Source: Bacillus changyiensis
Lineage (GTDB): Bacteria > Bacillota > Bacilli > Bacillales > Bacillaceae
Assembly (NCBI RefSeq): GCF_027706145.1
Contig: NZ_JAQFWW010000005.1
Span: 1 to 64,000 of the forward strand
Length of the DNA stretch: 64,000 nt
Direction: 5' to 3'
The position numbers and the translations under genes are program-made. How positions within the stretch are numbered: position 1 is the first letter of the stretch; every line of letters starts with the position of its first letter. The notes beneath the pieces were generated by a model. It searched no databases, was not told the DNA's origin, and saw nothing but the letters and a program-made list of their open reading frames with translations. Positions 23,894-35,221 of this stretch are shown one piece after another.

Positions 23894-23911
23894 ACCGATT
23901 TTAACTCCCTT

Positions 23912-26275
23912 TTATTTTAATTCGACAATCGTAACTCCTGATCCTCCTTCTCCCGCTTCACCGAATCGGGTGTTTTTTACATTTCTGTGGGATTTCAAGA
24001 GATCTTGAACACCTTTTCTAAGTGCACCGGTTCCTTTTCCGTGAATGATTGATACCCTTGGATAGCCGGCGAGAATCGCATCATCCAAATATTTTTCAAC
24101 ACGATGAAGCGCACTTTCATAGCGCTCTCCTCTAAGATCAAGTTCAAGTGATACATGATAATCTTTTCCTTTAACCGCAGCAATCGATCTTTGTTTCTCT
24201 TGCTCAGGTGCTGATTTCATAAATTCAAGATCTTTTTCTTTTACTTTCATTTTCAAAATCCCGATTTGGACATTCCATTCATTTGCACCTGTTTTTTCAA
24301 GCAATGTTCCTTTTTGGCCAAAGCTCAAAACTGTGACTTCATCACCCTGTTTTAATTCTCGCTTGTTGCTTTTTTTCTGAACCGGTTTCTTTGCCTTCTC
24401 AAATGAAGGTACCGCACTTTCCAAACGTTTTTTTGCCTCAATCAATTCATGGTCTTTAAAAGTTTTTTGCTCTGCTTTTATCATTCGCAGGGAGCGGATA
24501 ATGTCATCAGCTTCTTTCATCGCTTCCTTGACTTTTTCAGCTGCCTTTTGTTCAGCTTGCTCATACAGCCGGTCTTTTTTCTCCTGCCATTCGTTGATTT
24601 GCTTTTGTAGATCGCGATGAAGCTTTTCAGCCTCAGTACGGATCGCTTCCGTTTCAGTCAGTTCTACTTCCGCTCGTTTTTTACTGTCTTCCAATGATGC
24701 GATCATCGTGTCGACTTCATTGTGTTCAGTCGTCATTTCTGACTGCGCACGACCGATCACATGCTCAGGAAGGCCTAGCCGTTTTGAAATTTCAAATGCA
24801 TTGCTTCGACCGGGTACGCCGATTAACAACCTATAAGTTGGAGATAGGGTTTCGATATTAAATTCAACACTTGCATTGATTACATTTTCGCGATTATAGC
24901 CGTATGCTTTTAGTTCCGGATAATGAGTTGTAGCGATGACACGCGCTCCTGTTTGGTACACTTCGTCAAGAATACTGATCGCAAGTGCGGCCCCTTCCTG
25001 AGGATCTGTTCCTGCTCCAAGTTCATCAAATAGTATCAAGCTATTTTCTGTCATATCTTTCAAAATATCAACAATATTGACCATATGCGAAGAAAACGTA
25101 CTTAAGCTTTGTTCAATCGATTGTTCATCACCGATATCGGCAAAGACTTGATCAAACACGGCAATTTCTGACCCCTCTTCTGCCGGAATATGAAGTCCGG
25201 ATTGTGCCATCAATGTTAATAAACCGAGCGTTTTCAGGGTAACCGTTTTCCCACCTGTATTTGGTCCAGTGATCACAATTGTTGTGTAATCTCCCCCAAG
25301 CACTATATCATTTGGAACAACCTCTTTGATTGGCAATAGTGGATGACGTGCTTGAATCAATCTGACATAGCCGCGGTCATTTACACTTGGTTTGACTGCT
25401 TTTGTCGCCTTTGCATATTTTGCTTTTGCAAAAATATAGTCTAGAATTTGCAAAATGTGTACATCATGAAAAAGCTCAGCTGTGTGTTCAGCTGTTTTTT
25501 CAGTCAGCATCCGTAGTATCCGTTCGATTTCTTGTGTTTCATTTACTTTTGCTTGACGAAGCGAATTGTTCATATCAACGATCGCTTGAGGCTCAATAAA
25601 CAATGTTGCACCTGAAGAGGACTGATCATGAACGATTCCTCCATAGCTTGACCTATATTCCTGTTTAACCGGAATTACGAAACGGTCATTGCGGATCGTG
25701 ACGATCGTATCTGAAAGCATCTTTTGTGCTGAAGATGATCGCAACATCGCCTCAAGTCTATCTCTAATCCTTGATTCAAGCGTCCGTAACTGTGTTCTGA
25801 TTCCTCTTAATTTTTCTGAGGCGCTGTCAAGTACTTCCCCATAGTCATCGATACATGATTGAATCGCTTTTTCTAACTCTGACAGTGGGATCAGTTTTTC
25901 CGCATACTGGTGAAGAAAAGGAATCTCAAGTCCATCCGCAAACAGACTTTCTAGAAAATGCTTCATTTGTTTTGTCGCATATAAAAGACCCGATATTTCT
26001 GTAAACTCGCCCGGACTTAAAACACTGCCAATCTCTACTCTTTTTATCGCTTTTCTAATATCAGTCAAACCGCCGAATGGGGCATTTCCTTTTAACCGGA
26101 TAACGGTAGCAGCCTCATCGACTTCTTCTTGTAGCTTTTTCACCTCATCCAATGAACATGACGGTATAAGATCAAAAATGATTTCTTTGCCTAAAGATGA
26201 AGCTGTATATTCCGCAAGCTGTTCTTTTACTTTATGAAATTCAAGTGCTGATAGCGCTTTTTGTTGCAAAATCAA
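23912..26275 (-). CDS. mutSB: MutS2 endonuclease/ribosome-rescue ATPase
   Basis: A 787-residue MutS2. The ATPase has GPNTGGKT near 334-341, [10 protein letters not shown] near 412-421 and ATTHYPELK near 443. A long coiled coil follows (about 520-630), then a KOW-like segment, and the C-terminal Smr domain ([25 protein letters not shown]). It suppresses recombination and, per recent work in B. subtilis, splits stalled ribosomes. TTG start at 26275 with AAGGAGG five bases upstream. Follows polX by 10 bases. Confidence 0.96.
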   Translation of the reverse strand: MILQQKALSALEFHKVKEQLAEYTASSLGKEIIFDLIPSCSLDEVKKLQEEVDEAATVIRLKGNAPFGGLTDIRKAIKRVEIGSVLSPGEFTEISGLLYATKQMKHFLESLFADGLEIPFLHQYAEKLIPLSELEKAIQSCIDDYGEVLDSASEKLRGIRTQLRTLESRIRDRLEAMLRSSSAQKMLSDTIVTIRNDRFVIPVKQEYRSSYGGIVHDQSSSGATLFIEPQAIVDMNNSLRQAKVNETQEIERILRMLTEKTAEHTAELFHDVHILQILDYIFAKAKYAKATKAVKPSVNDRGYVRLIQARHPLLPIKEVVPNDIVLGGDYTTIVITGPNTGGKTVTLKTLGLLTLMAQSGLHIPAEEGSEIAVFDQVFADIGDEQSIEQSLSTFSSHMVNIVDILKDMTENSLILFDELGAGTDPQEGAALAISILDEVYQTGARVIATTHYPELKAYGYNRENVINASVEFNIETLSPTYRLLIGVPGRSNAFEISKRLGLPEHVIGRAQSEMTTEHNEVDTMIASLEDSKKRAEVELTETEAIRTEAEKLHRDLQKQINEWQEKKDRLYEQAEQKAAEKVKEAMKEADDIIRSLRMIKAEQKTFKDHELIEAKKRLESAVPSFEKAKKPVQKKSNKRELKQGDEVTVLSFGQKGTLLEKTGANEWNVQIGILKMKVKEKDLEFMKSAPEQEKQRSIAAVKGKDYHVSLELDLRGERYESALHRVEKYLDDAILAGYPRVSIIHGKGTGALRKGVQDLLKSHRNVKNTRFGEAGEGGSGVTIVELK

Positions 26276-26285
26276 TTAAACCTCC

Positions 26286-28001
26286 TTAAGAACGATGGCG
26301 CGACAAAAACGTATAGACTTCTTCCAAAGAACGAGTATTCAATACGTTCGCTTTTTGAGTCCATCCTTTTCTCGCTGCCATAACACCTGTTTTCATGTCA
26401 TATAGCATGTCCTTGCTATGGGCATCTGTATTAATGACGAGCGTCACCCCGGCAGCATTCGCTTTGAGCAGATGCTCCATTCTAAGATCGAGCCGCGCAG
26501 GGTTAGCATTTAATTCTAATGCTGTATTTGTTTTTTTGGCGAGCTCAATCAGTTGGTCGATATCGACTTCATAGCCCGCTCGTCTTCCAATGAGGCGACC
26601 TGTTGGGTGTGCAATGATATCGACATGCTGATTCATTAGTGCTTGTTCCAGTCGTTTCATGATAACATGCTGTGGCTGAGAAAAGTTTGAATGAATCGAA
26701 GCGATAACAAGATCCATTTCTGCTAGCAGTTCATCATCATAATCGAGCGTCCCATCAGGTAGAATATCCATCTCAACACCCTTAAAAATATGGAAATTAG
26801 TAAATTCTTTGTTTAATTTGTCAATTTCCTTCGCTTGCTTTCGCAGTCTTTCGGGTGTTAAACCATTGGCAACTTTTAAATATTGCGAATGATCGGTAAT
26901 GGCCATATATTGATAGCCTTTGGCTATACAGGCCTCAGCCATTTCCTTAATTGAGTAAGCACCATCACTCCACGCTGAGTGCATATGGAGATCACCTTTT
27001 ATATCTTCTATCGAAACCAGACCTAGATGATCTTGATATATTTCGACTTCTTTCCCGGACTCTCTCAGTTCAGGAGGGATAAAGGGTAGTCCAAAGTGTG
27101 CAAAAAATTCTTTTTCGCTAGAAAACGTTTGAATGTCTCCTGTTTCAATGTTTTCGACCCCATATTCACTAATTCTTTCGCCTTTTTCTTTAGCAAGTTG
27201 GCGCATTTTAATATTGTGATCTTTAGAACCCGTAAAGTGGTGGAGTGCTGTCGGAAACTGGTCTTCAGTCACCAAGCGGAAGTCAGCGCTGATTTCTGAT
27301 TCAAATTGAAATAAAAGCGACACTTTCGTATCTCCTGCTGCAATGACTTCTTTCACATTTGAAAGTTTTAATAGACCTTCGCGAACAAGGCTGTGATCAG
27401 TGACTGCAATCATATAGTCAAGATCTTTCACCGTTTCTTTAGCTCGTCGCAGGCTTCCGGCTCGCGAAAATTTCATCAGACCTGGCAGCCCTTTGAGCTG
27501 TTCCTCAATTTCTTCTGCAACTGCTAAAGCCATTCCAATCGGGTATCGTTCTGGTCGTTTCCCTGCTTCACCTAAAGCTTGAAGAATCTTTTCTTCCGTT
27601 TTTTTTCCGAACCCAGCCAGTCCTTGAACTTTGTGCTCTTCACAAGCTTCCTTTAATGAAGACATATCACTGACGCCCAACTCTTGATATAGTTTAGCAA
27701 TTTTTTTACCGCCAAGCCCTGGCAATTTCAACAGTGGAATCAGTCCCTCTGGAACTTCCTTTTTTAAACGTTCGAGTGTTCCAGATACACCTTGATCCAT
27801 GTATTCCTTGATGACGGCATATGTACCTTTTCCAATGCCAGAAAGAGACATCATATCATCGATTTCAGAAAGGCTGCGGTCATCTTGTTCAAGTGCTGCA
27901 GCTGCTTTTCTGAAAGCTGATATTTTGAAAGGGTTGTCTCCTTTTAGTTCCATATACATTGCAATCGTTTCAAGCAATCGAATAACATCTTTTTTATGCA
28001 T
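26286..28001 (-). CDS. polX: family X DNA polymerase with PHP domain
   Basis: A 571-residue repair polymerase. Helix-hairpin-helix motifs (LSGIGKGTYAVI; LPGLGGKKIAKLY; LAGFGKKTEEKI) lie in residues 50-140; the nucleotidyltransferase core has GSLRRAKETVKDLDY with the metal aspartates near 190-195; the PHP domain (about 335-565, DLHMHSAWSDG) provides 3'-5' exonuclease and AP-endonuclease activity. ATG 28001 with GAGGTG is preferred to GTG 28010. Confidence 0.95.
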   Translation of the reverse strand: MHKKDVIRLLETIAMYMELKGDNPFKISAFRKAAAALEQDDRSLSEIDDMMSLSGIGKGTYAVIKEYMDQGVSGTLERLKKEVPEGLIPLLKLPGLGGKKIAKLYQELGVSDMSSLKEACEEHKVQGLAGFGKKTEEKILQALGEAGKRPERYPIGMALAVAEEIEEQLKGLPGLMKFSRAGSLRRAKETVKDLDYMIAVTDHSLVREGLLKLSNVKEVIAAGDTKVSLLFQFESEISADFRLVTEDQFPTALHHFTGSKDHNIKMRQLAKEKGERISEYGVENIETGDIQTFSSEKEFFAHFGLPFIPPELRESGKEVEIYQDHLGLVSIEDIKGDLHMHSAWSDGAYSIKEMAEACIAKGYQYMAITDHSQYLKVANGLTPERLRKQAKEIDKLNKEFTNFHIFKGVEMDILPDGTLDYDDELLAEMDLVIASIHSNFSQPQHVIMKRLEQALMNQHVDIIAHPTGRLIGRRAGYEVDIDQLIELAKKTNTALELNANPARLDLRMEHLLKANAAGVTLVINTDAHSKDMLYDMKTGVMAARKGWTQKANVLNTRSLEEVYTFLSRHRS

Positions 28002-28116
28002 GTTTTTCACCTCTTCGTATCCCGTGTCCTAGTTCTAATCATACAAATTTTTAGATATTCCGACAACAAACCAGCAGATTGGCTTTAAAAAAACTCCCCC
28101 GAAAAACAGAGAAGTT

Positions 28117-28665
28117 TTACAAAGATCCATACTGATGCATCATTTGTTCTAGCAAGTCTGACAAAAATGGTGTTTTATGAACAACCAAATCAGCCAGCAT
28201 CGAGCTCGCCATCATACTGTGCAACTCATCAATTGGCAAGAGCGCACCGACAAATAAAATGATAAAAACAAATAAATAAATTTCTACAAAGCCAAGCAGA
28301 GCTCCAAGTATCTGATTGACCTGCTTAATAACAGGGATCCGTGCAACAGCATCTAAAAATGATGCAGCAATTCGCAAAAGAATGATTGTCAGGATAAAAA
28401 GAATGAGAAAGGCAATCATGTTGTAATAAGCGTCTTTAAGACTGCCATTGAAAAATGAAAACGCTGCCTGACCACCTGAAAAGTCCGGTGCTGGAATCCA
28501 GCCAAGTTTTGGGGCAAGATCACGATAATAGACTCCTGCTACAGCGATTGCAACAATGAATGTCACTAGGCGGATACATTGGCGAATAAAGCCTCTTTTA
28601 AGACCGATCAACAGGCCCGATAAAAGTAATATGATAATGATGATATCTAACATCGTGATGTTCAA
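28117..28665 (-). CDS. yshB: CvpA-family membrane protein (YshB)
   Basis: A 182-residue protein with four predicted transmembrane helices (about 5-22, 28-47, 80-102, 118-142) and the CvpA start pattern [20 protein letters not shown]. Its start overlaps the zapA stop by four bases. The E. coli relative is linked to colicin V export; the Bacillus role is unclear. Confidence 0.9.
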   Translation of the reverse strand: MNITMLDIIIIILLLSGLLIGLKRGFIRQCIRLVTFIVAIAVAGVYYRDLAPKLGWIPAPDFSGGQAAFSFFNGSLKDAYYNMIAFLILFILTIILLRIAASFLDAVARIPVIKQVNQILGALLGFVEIYLFVFIILFVGALLPIDELHSMMASSMLADLVVHKTPFLSDLLEQMMHQYGSL

Positions 28666-28919
28666 TCCTTTTCTTTTAGTTGTCCTTTTAATCTTTCAAG
28701 TTCTTCTTTCAATTTCAAATAATCATGTACTACATTCACAGCGGTTAATACAGCAAGTTTATTTATATCAAGATACGGATTTTTTTCATTGATTTCTCTC
28801 ATTTTATCATCCACAATTGAAGCAACGTGCCTCATATGGCTTTTCGTTTCTTCGCCGACAATTGTGAATTGCTGACCGTATATGTCAACTGTTGTTTTTA
28901 TTTTGCGACCATCAGACAA
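28662..28919 (-). CDS. zapA: cell-division protein ZapA
   Basis: An 85-residue ZapA that bundles FtsZ filaments at midcell. The N-terminal globular part ([17 protein letters not shown]) and the C-terminal coiled coil (about 55-85, [20 protein letters not shown]) are both clear. AGGAGAAACG lies upstream. Translationally coupled with cvpA/yshB as in B. subtilis. Confidence 0.94.
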   Translation of the reverse strand: MSDGRKIKTTVDIYGQQFTIVGEETKSHMRHVASIVDDKMREINEKNPYLDINKLAVLTAVNVVHDYLKLKEELERLKGQLKEKD

Positions 28920-29066
28920 CGTTTCTCCTCCATTCTGCTTGCGAGAATCCTAGTTTCTATCATAACATGTTTAGAGATTGAATGAAACGATCAGCCCTGC
29001 TGTGATGATACATCTGTTAATATATTGTACGATCTATTCGTTCGTTTTAAAAAGGAGATGAAGTTC

Positions 29067-29999
29067 ATGTCACATTCAGTTTTAAAAGTAAGCCAATCAG
29101 TTATAGAAAAAATGAAAACATATTATCAAGCTGATATCACTTCCCTTTCTATCCAAGGAGCCGTTTTTCAAGCAAAACCTCAAAGTTGCACCATTACAGC
29201 ATATCGATCTGGAAAAGTTTTGTTCCAAGGAAAAAATGCTGAGAAGGAGGCAGAGCGCTGGAATGAATCTGCCGAGAGACCAATGGATAAAAAAACAGTC
29301 TCCAAAAAAAGTGTATCTTCCATCTATCAACCGCCTAAAGGTATTAGCTCAATGTCTGTCATCGGCTCTGATGAGGTTGGAACAGGTGACTATTTCGGCC
29401 CAATGACTGTTGCCTGTGTATATGCCGAAAAAACAAAACTTCCGCTTTTACAAGAACTTGGTGTCAAGGATTCGAAACATTTGAAAGACCCGCAAATCAT
29501 CCAAATCGCACGTGACTTAATTAAAACAGTCCCATACAGCCTCTTAGTCTTGAGGAATGAAAAGTATAATGAAATGCAAGAAAAAGGAATGAGTCAAGGA
29601 AAAATGAAAGCCCTCCTGCACAACCAAGCGATTACAAACCTCCTTAAAAAACTGGATGGAACACGCCCAGAGGCGATTTTAATTGACCAATTTGCTGAAC
29701 CGACCGTTTATTTTAAACACCTCGCAGGCAAAACTGCCATCAAAGAGCAGACATATTTTAGTACAAAAGCAGAAGGCATCCACCTCTCTGTCGCTGCTGC
29801 ATCGATTATCGCCCGCTATTCATTTTTAATGGAGATGGACAAGCTTTCGAAAGTAGCGGGGCTCACGCTACCTAAAGGGGCGGGAGCATTAGTAGATCAA
29901 GCAGCGGCAAAGCTGATTAGAAAAAAAGGTGTGACTGCGCTTCGTCAGTTTACAAAACTGCATTTTGCGAATACGGAGAAGGCTAAGCGGATGGTATAA
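29067..29999 (+). CDS. rnhC: ribonuclease HIII
   Basis: A 310-residue RNase HIII that cuts RNA in RNA/DNA hybrids. The N-terminal TBP-like substrate-binding domain (1-75) is followed by GSDEVGTGDYFGP (about 96-108), with catalytic D98/E99, then D in VKDSK and D in ILIDQFAEP. ATG 29067 is used because AAAGGAGATG precedes it and it gives the family N-terminus MSHSVLKVSQ. Confidence 0.95.
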   Translation: MSHSVLKVSQSVIEKMKTYYQADITSLSIQGAVFQAKPQSCTITAYRSGKVLFQGKNAEKEAERWNESAERPMDKKTVSKKSVSSIYQPPKGISSMSVIGSDEVGTGDYFGPMTVACVYAEKTKLPLLQELGVKDSKHLKDPQIIQIARDLIKTVPYSLLVLRNEKYNEMQEKGMSQGKMKALLHNQAITNLLKKLDGTRPEAILIDQFAEPTVYFKHLAGKTAIKEQTYFSTKAEGIHLSVAAASIIARYSFLMEMDKLSKVAGLTLPKGAGALVDQAAAKLIRKKGVTALRQFTKLHFANTEKAKRMV

Positions 30000-30239
30000 A
30001 GCTGAGAACTTCTGTTACGCGGGGGATTCTTTACTTTGGAAGCCTCCAATTGGAGTATGGACTTTACTTGACCCGAGCCTCAAGGTCTACATTTTACCGC
30101 GTTTTAAGGTTATGTCTGTAAGAGCCTTGCTGGCTTAGCTCCAGTGGGTTGCATTTCAATATTGGTGCAGCCCTTTTCAGCCGTTTATATGACGAATAAT
30201 CGAGTGAAATATTAACATTAAATCGGACGAGCCAGTCCT
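30000..30239. other. non-coding gap after rnhC
   Basis: No open frame of note and no recognised RNA. It is richer in G+C than its flanks and contains a 12-base perfect palindrome CTCCAATTGGAG at 30046-30057. It may hold remains of a lost gene. Confidence 0.5.
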
Positions 30240-30279
30240 AAAAAAATAGCCAGCCCCGATTTGATCGAGAACTGGCTTC
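30240..30279 (-). terminator. pheT terminator
   Basis: AGCCAG and CTGGCT, extended by CGAT/ATCG pairing, form a hairpin followed by ATTTTTTT on the minus strand just after the pheT stop. Confidence 0.8.
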
Positions 30280-30292
30280 ACATCGCTTTCTT

Positions 30293-32707
30293 TTATCCTC
30301 TCAACACCGCTTGATACGCATCCTCGAGCGCTTTCAGCACTTGATTGTGAATGTCTGTGACTTCTTCCTCTGTCAACGTTTGTTCCGGATTTAAGTATTG
30401 CAGGCTAAAAGCGACCGATTTTTTGCTTTCTTCCATATGTTCGCCTTCATAAACATCAAAAACATGCACTTCATTCAATAATTTGCCACCAGCTTTTTTA
30501 ATGACATCCTCAAGTTGACCACTTGTGATCTCTTTGCTGACGACTAGTGCAATATCGCGTGTAACAGAAGGATACCTCGGTATAGCCGTATATGTGATAT
30601 CCGCTACATCCAGTGCAAACAATTCATGCAGATCAAGCTCAAATACATATGTCTCAGGGAGATCCAGTTCTTTTTCAAGGAATGGATGAAGCTGGCCGAT
30701 GAAGCCGACTAAAGCCCCGTTGTACAATATATTAGCTGTCCGTCCTGGGTGGAGCTCTTTTCTTTCAGATTGAACAAACTCGATTCCTTCATGAATACCA
30801 AGCTTTTCTAACAGACCTTCGACAAGTCCTTTCATCACAAAGAAGTCAACCAACTTCTTCTCACCTTGCCAAAGGTTTTTATGCCATAGTCCAGTGACAG
30901 CTCCAGCAACATGTTCTTTTTCAACCGGTTTTGTCTGTTCTTCAACTTTAAAGAAAACAGAACCGATTTCGTAAAAAGCTACTGAATCGCTTTGTCTTGC
31001 CAAGTTGTAAGCAACTGAATCAAGCAAATTCGGGAGCAGACTTTGTCTTAAGACACTTCTTTCTTCACTCATTGGCAGTGAAAGGAACGTTTTAAATGAC
31101 TTTTCAAGAGAAAAGGCAGTTGCTTTTTTGTCATTTGTTAATGAGTATGTGATCGCTTGAGAAAGACCCGCTCCCTCTAAGAAACGTCTAACTTTTCGCC
31201 GTTTTGCTTGATAAGAGGTCAGTCCACCAGAAAACCCTGTTAACTCAGGAAGTGTAGACGGTATATTATCATACCCATATAGTCTAGCAACCTCTTCAAT
31301 TAAATCTTCTTCAATTGCAATATCGCCTCTTCTCGACGGAACAGTGACGATCACATCAGCTTCTGATGTTTTGACAGAAAAACCCAACTTCTCAAAAATA
31401 TGAACCATTTCCTCTTGACTGATCGACATGCCAAGAACCTTTGTTACTTTTTCAGTAGACAGACTGATGATATTTTCTTTGATATCCAGGTGATCTTCTA
31501 CAACTGTCCCTTCTAAAACGACACCGCCCGCGTATTGACTAATCAAATCTGCTGCACGTTCTGCAGCAAGTAGCACACGCGCTGGATCAATTCCTTTTTC
31601 AAACCTGATACTTGATTCACTGCGAAGACCAAAATCTTTGGAAGCCTTACGGACTGTCTGACCATTAAAGTATGCCGCTTCAAGCAAAATCATTGTTGTA
31701 TCTTCGCGAACTTCAGATTCTGCTCCACCCATCACACCAGCGACAGCCTGCGGAATTGAACCATTTGTAATGACAAGGTGCTCAGGTGTTAACGTTCTTT
31801 CCTGTTCATCAAGTGTGACAATCGTTTCATTTTTGAAAGCCTTTCGGACAACAACTTCTTTTGAACCGAAGCGATGATAATCAAAAGCATGGAGTGGTTG
31901 ACCGTATTCGAGAAGAACAAAGTTGGTAATGTCAACAACATTATTGTGCGGTCTAATTCCAGCGTTGATCAGCTTTGTTTGCATCCATAGTGGGGATGGA
32001 CCAATTTTGACATCCTTGATCATTTTTGCTGCATATAAAGGATTAGCTCCCTTGTCATCGATCTTGACCGAGATGTAATCTACCGCTTTTTCACTTCCTG
32101 CTTGATAAGAAGTTTCTGGAAACTTGACTTTACGACCAAGGATTGCCGCTACTTCATAAGCAACACCAAGCATATTCATCGCATCAGCACGGTTTGGTGT
32201 AAGCCCTAGTTCCAGTACCGCATCATCAAGAGCCAAGTTTTCAAGTGCATTAGTGCCTGTTTCAGTCTCACTTGGGAATACGAAAATCCCTTCCGCATAT
32301 TCTTTTGGTACAAGTTTCCCTTGGATACCAAGCTCTTGTAAAGAACAGATCATCCCATGTGAGGCTTCACCCCGAAGCTTCGCTTTTTTAATTTTAAAAT
32401 TTCCCGGCAACACTGCACCGACAGTGGCAACGGCTACCTTTTGGCCTTTCTCAACATTTGGAGCCCCACAGATGATTTGCACAGGCTCATCAACACCAAT
32501 ATCGACAAGACACTTGTTTAATTTATCAGCATTTGGATGCTGTTCACGTTCAAGAACATGCCCGATTACAACACCTTTTATCCCTTCTCCTTTATATTCA
32601 ATTCCTTCAACTTCGATTCCGCTTCTCGTCATTTTTTCAGCAAGTATTTCAGGATTCATTCCGTTTAAATCTACGTATTCTTCCAACCATTTATAAGAAA
32701 CAAACAT
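30293..32707 (-). CDS. pheT: phenylalanyl-tRNA synthetase beta subunit
   Basis: An 804-residue beta chain. An N-terminal tRNA-binding EMAP-like domain (about 40-150), B3/B4 editing region (about 205-400), B5 domain and C-terminal FDX anticodon-binding domain (about 710-804, [13 protein letters not shown]) follow in order. Works as alpha2-beta2 with PheS. 14 bases separate the genes. Confidence 0.97.
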   Translation of the reverse strand: MFVSYKWLEEYVDLNGMNPEILAEKMTRSGIEVEGIEYKGEGIKGVVIGHVLEREQHPNADKLNKCLVDIGVDEPVQIICGAPNVEKGQKVAVATVGAVLPGNFKIKKAKLRGEASHGMICSLQELGIQGKLVPKEYAEGIFVFPSETETGTNALENLALDDAVLELGLTPNRADAMNMLGVAYEVAAILGRKVKFPETSYQAGSEKAVDYISVKIDDKGANPLYAAKMIKDVKIGPSPLWMQTKLINAGIRPHNNVVDITNFVLLEYGQPLHAFDYHRFGSKEVVVRKAFKNETIVTLDEQERTLTPEHLVITNGSIPQAVAGVMGGAESEVREDTTMILLEAAYFNGQTVRKASKDFGLRSESSIRFEKGIDPARVLLAAERAADLISQYAGGVVLEGTVVEDHLDIKENIISLSTEKVTKVLGMSISQEEMVHIFEKLGFSVKTSEADVIVTVPSRRGDIAIEEDLIEEVARLYGYDNIPSTLPELTGFSGGLTSYQAKRRKVRRFLEGAGLSQAITYSLTNDKKATAFSLEKSFKTFLSLPMSEERSVLRQSLLPNLLDSVAYNLARQSDSVAFYEIGSVFFKVEEQTKPVEKEHVAGAVTGLWHKNLWQGEKKLVDFFVMKGLVEGLLEKLGIHEGIEFVQSERKELHPGRTANILYNGALVGFIGQLHPFLEKELDLPETYVFELDLHELFALDVADITYTAIPRYPSVTRDIALVVSKEITSGQLEDVIKKAGGKLLNEVHVFDVYEGEHMEESKKSVAFSLQYLNPEQTLTEEEVTDIHNQVLKALEDAYQAVLRG

Positions 32708-32721
32708 TGTGCGTCCTCCTT

Positions 32722-33756
32722 TTAAGCCTGTTTAAACTGGGATAAAAATCTAACATCGTTTGTATAAAAATGACGAATATCATCAATACCATATTTCAAC
32801 ATCGCGATCCGTTCCACACCCATTCCAAATGCAAAGCCTTGATATTCTTTAGAATTGAATCCAGCCATTTCAAGCACATTCGGATGCACCATTCCCGCGC
32901 CAAGTATTTCAATCCAACCGGTTTGCTTACAAACAGAACACCCATTTCCACCACATTTGAAACAGGAGACATCAACTTCAACAGATGGTTCTGTAAATGG
33001 GAAGAAACTTGGGCGTAATCTGATTTCACGTTCTTCACCGAACATCTTTTTCGCAACCGTTTCAAGTGTTCCTTTCAGGTCACTCATACTGATATGGTGA
33101 TCAACACAAAGCCCTTCAATTTGCATAAACTGGTGGGAGTGTGTTGCATCATCATGATCACGACGGTACACTTTTCCCGGACAAATGATTTTTACAGGAC
33201 CTTTTCCTTGGTGTTTTTCAAGTGTACGTGTTTGAACTGGTGAAGTTTGCGTTCTCATCAACGTATCTTCGGTAATGTAAAAACTATCCTGCATATCACG
33301 TGCCGGATGTTCTTTTGGAAGGTTGAGCGCCTCAAAATTGTAATAATCTGTTTCTACTTGAGGACCTTCTTCAACGGAATAACCCATACTAATAAACAGA
33401 TCTTCAATATCTTCGACAACAACTGTCAATGGATGCGTAGAGCCCGTTTTGACAGGACTTCCTGGAAGTGTCACATCAACCGTTTGCTCTTGTAGCTTTC
33501 TTTTGACTTCTTCCTCTTCAAGTTTGGCATTTTTTTCAGCAATAGCAGCGGCAATTGTTTCCCTGACTTCGTTTGCCAATGCACCCATTTTTGGTCTTTC
33601 TTCTGCTGAAAGCTTTCCCATCCCCCTAAGCACTTCTGTAATCGGACCTTTTTTCCCAAGATATGCAACTCTAACATCATTGACTGCTTTTAAGGAATCT
33701 GCAGCTACTACTTTAGCAATTGCTTCTTTTTCAAGCCGTTTTAACTCTTCTTGCAT
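32722..33756 (-). CDS. pheS: phenylalanyl-tRNA synthetase alpha subunit
   Basis: A 344-residue catalytic chain. The N-terminal coiled coil (1-90) binds tRNA; class II motif 2 is near 200-215 ([18 protein letters not shown]) and motif 3 near 310-325 ([17 protein letters not shown]). Controlled by the T-box leader upstream. Confidence 0.97.
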   Translation of the reverse strand: MQEELKRLEKEAIAKVVAADSLKAVNDVRVAYLGKKGPITEVLRGMGKLSAEERPKMGALANEVRETIAAAIAEKNAKLEEEEVKRKLQEQTVDVTLPGSPVKTGSTHPLTVVVEDIEDLFISMGYSVEEGPQVETDYYNFEALNLPKEHPARDMQDSFYITEDTLMRTQTSPVQTRTLEKHQGKGPVKIICPGKVYRRDHDDATHSHQFMQIEGLCVDHHISMSDLKGTLETVAKKMFGEEREIRLRPSFFPFTEPSVEVDVSCFKCGGNGCSVCKQTGWIEILGAGMVHPNVLEMAGFNSKEYQGFAFGMGVERIAMLKYGIDDIRHFYTNDVRFLSQFKQA

Positions 33757-33798
33757 TTTTTAATTCCTCCTTTTATGTAAAAAACCTAATTTTCGGCA

Positions 33799-34090
33799 AT
33801 AAAAAAGCCCCTTTCCAAATGAAAGGGACGAATCGTGGCCCGTGGTACCACCCTTTTTAAGAAACAAAAAACTTTGCTTCCTCACTTCATAAACATAACG
33901 GACAATTGAATCCGGTTCACCTTTACACATCTATTGGTGTGGTCCAAGTGACAACTCAAGAGGTGAAACGTTTTTTAACCTGCCCTAAAAATGCTTTCAG
34001 TCTAGGCACTTTTTCCCTAAAAAGGCATCACGGTCAAAAACAGCCTCTATCACTGTTTTTACATATAATAAGTTTAATTATAGTGAATTC
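33799..34090 (-). promoter_or_regulatory. T-box leader of pheST
   Basis: The T-box AAAGGGTGGTACCACGGG is at 33838-33856 on the minus strand, followed by the intrinsic terminator (GTCCCTTTC / GAAAGGGGC then TTTTTT) at 33801-33829. Upstream about 230 bases form stem I and the rest of the leader. Uncharged tRNA-Phe should give read-through; I could not fix the specifier codon by eye. Confidence 0.93.
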
Positions 34091-34108
34091 CATCGTCTGA
34101 TGCAATGG

Positions 34109-34861
34109 TTATCCGCGAAGATGATAAAGTAATATTGCTGTGGCAGCTGCCACATTGAGAGACTCAGCTTTTCCATAGATCGGGACGTAAAGATTGCGGT
34201 CAGTTCGTGTTAGCATTTCTGGATCAACACCTGAACCTTCATTTCCGATTAAAAGTGCGAATGACTGTGATGGTTTCACCTCTTGATATGGAATTGCATT
34301 TTGCAGCGCAGTCCCATATACAGGGATGTTTTTTTGTTTTAGTTGTTCCATTAATTCAGAAAGCTCAAATTTTATGATCGGAAGATGAAAATGTGATCCT
34401 TGGGCAGATCTCAGTGTTTTACCATTGTATGGATCGACCGTCCCAGGACTGACAACGATGGCATCGATCCCAGCGGCATCAGCTGTCCGAATGATCGTTC
34501 CTAAATTGCCAGGATCTTGAACACGATCGGCAAGCAACAATTTTTTATATTGGAAAGGATTGCTCTCCGTTTCCGACAGTCGACAAACAGCTGCAACAGT
34601 CTGAGGTGTCTCTGTTTCGGTGATTTCTGTAAAAGCATCCTCACTTAGTATGTAACAAGAAACAGATAAATCCAGATCATCTGGGAAATTCGCTTCCTCT
34701 GTAACCATCACTTCCAAGACAATCCCGGGTGTTTTCAGTGCTTCCTCGACAAGGTGTTCCCCTTCAATGATATAAGTATTGGTTTTGGTTCGCTCTTTCT
34801 TGCTATGAAGTTTTTTCCAATCTTTTACTTTTTGGTTTTTAGCAGATTCAATTCGTTTCAA
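34109..34861 (-). CDS. ysgA: SpoU-family RNA methyltransferase YsgA
   Basis: A 250-residue SPOUT methylase, probably 2'-O-methylating rRNA. An N-terminal substrate-binding domain (1-90, KVKDWKKLHSKKER, EGEHLVEEAL) precedes the knot domain with DPGNLGTIIRTADAAG, LLIGNEGSGV and SLNVAAATAILLY, which bind AdoMet. Target nucleotide not known from sequence. Divergent from sspI. Confidence 0.9.
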   Translation of the reverse strand: MKRIESAKNQKVKDWKKLHSKKERTKTNTYIIEGEHLVEEALKTPGIVLEVMVTEEANFPDDLDLSVSCYILSEDAFTEITETETPQTVAAVCRLSETESNPFQYKKLLLADRVQDPGNLGTIIRTADAAGIDAIVVSPGTVDPYNGKTLRSAQGSHFHLPIIKFELSELMEQLKQKNIPVYGTALQNAIPYQEVKPSQSFALLIGNEGSGVDPEMLTRTDRNLYVPIYGKAESLNVAAATAILLYHLRG

Positions 34862-34976
34862 AGCGTTTGACTCCTTTGTCTGACAATAGTTTCATTATAT
34901 CTCATCATTGATACATATTAAACCTGTCAATCGTACAGAATAGTAAAAACAAGTGAGGAATGGAGTGAAAGTGAAA

Positions 34977-35189
34977 ATGGATTTAAATTTAAGAAACGCA
35001 GTTATTTCTAATGTCACAGGAAATACACAAGATCAACTAAAGTCTACAATTGTCGATGCGATTCAAAGCGGTGAAGAGAAGATGCTACCGGGTTTAGGCG
35101 TTTTGTTTGAAGTGATCTGGAAGCACGCTTCAGATTCGGATAAAATCGAAATGCTCGAAACCTTAGAGCAAGGATTAAAAACACCATAA
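34977..35189 (+). CDS. sspI: small acid-soluble spore protein I
   Basis: A 70-residue SspI, made in the forespore. The family core ([28 protein letters not shown]) is intact. The start is set at ATG 34977 by homology to B. subtilis SspI (MDLNLR); GGAG is 11 bases upstream, so GTG at 34971 or 34965 are possible. It stands alone between ysgA and cstA, with its own terminator. Confidence 0.92.
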   Translation: MDLNLRNAVISNVTGNTQDQLKSTIVDAIQSGEEKMLPGLGVLFEVIWKHASDSDKIEMLETLEQGLKTP

Positions 35190-35219
35190 ACCGGAGGCCT
35201 TTTGTGCCCCCGGTTTCAT
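35188..35219 (+). terminator. sspI terminator
   Basis: AACCGGAGGC and GCCCCCGGTT pair around TTTTGT; a short T-rich tail follows. It faces the cstA stop. Confidence 0.65.
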
Positions 35220-35221
35220 CA

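Noticed and set aside
32253..32696. 147-codon plus-strand frame opposite pheT
   Set aside because: Antisense to the tRNA-binding domain of PheT; a consequence of codon bias.
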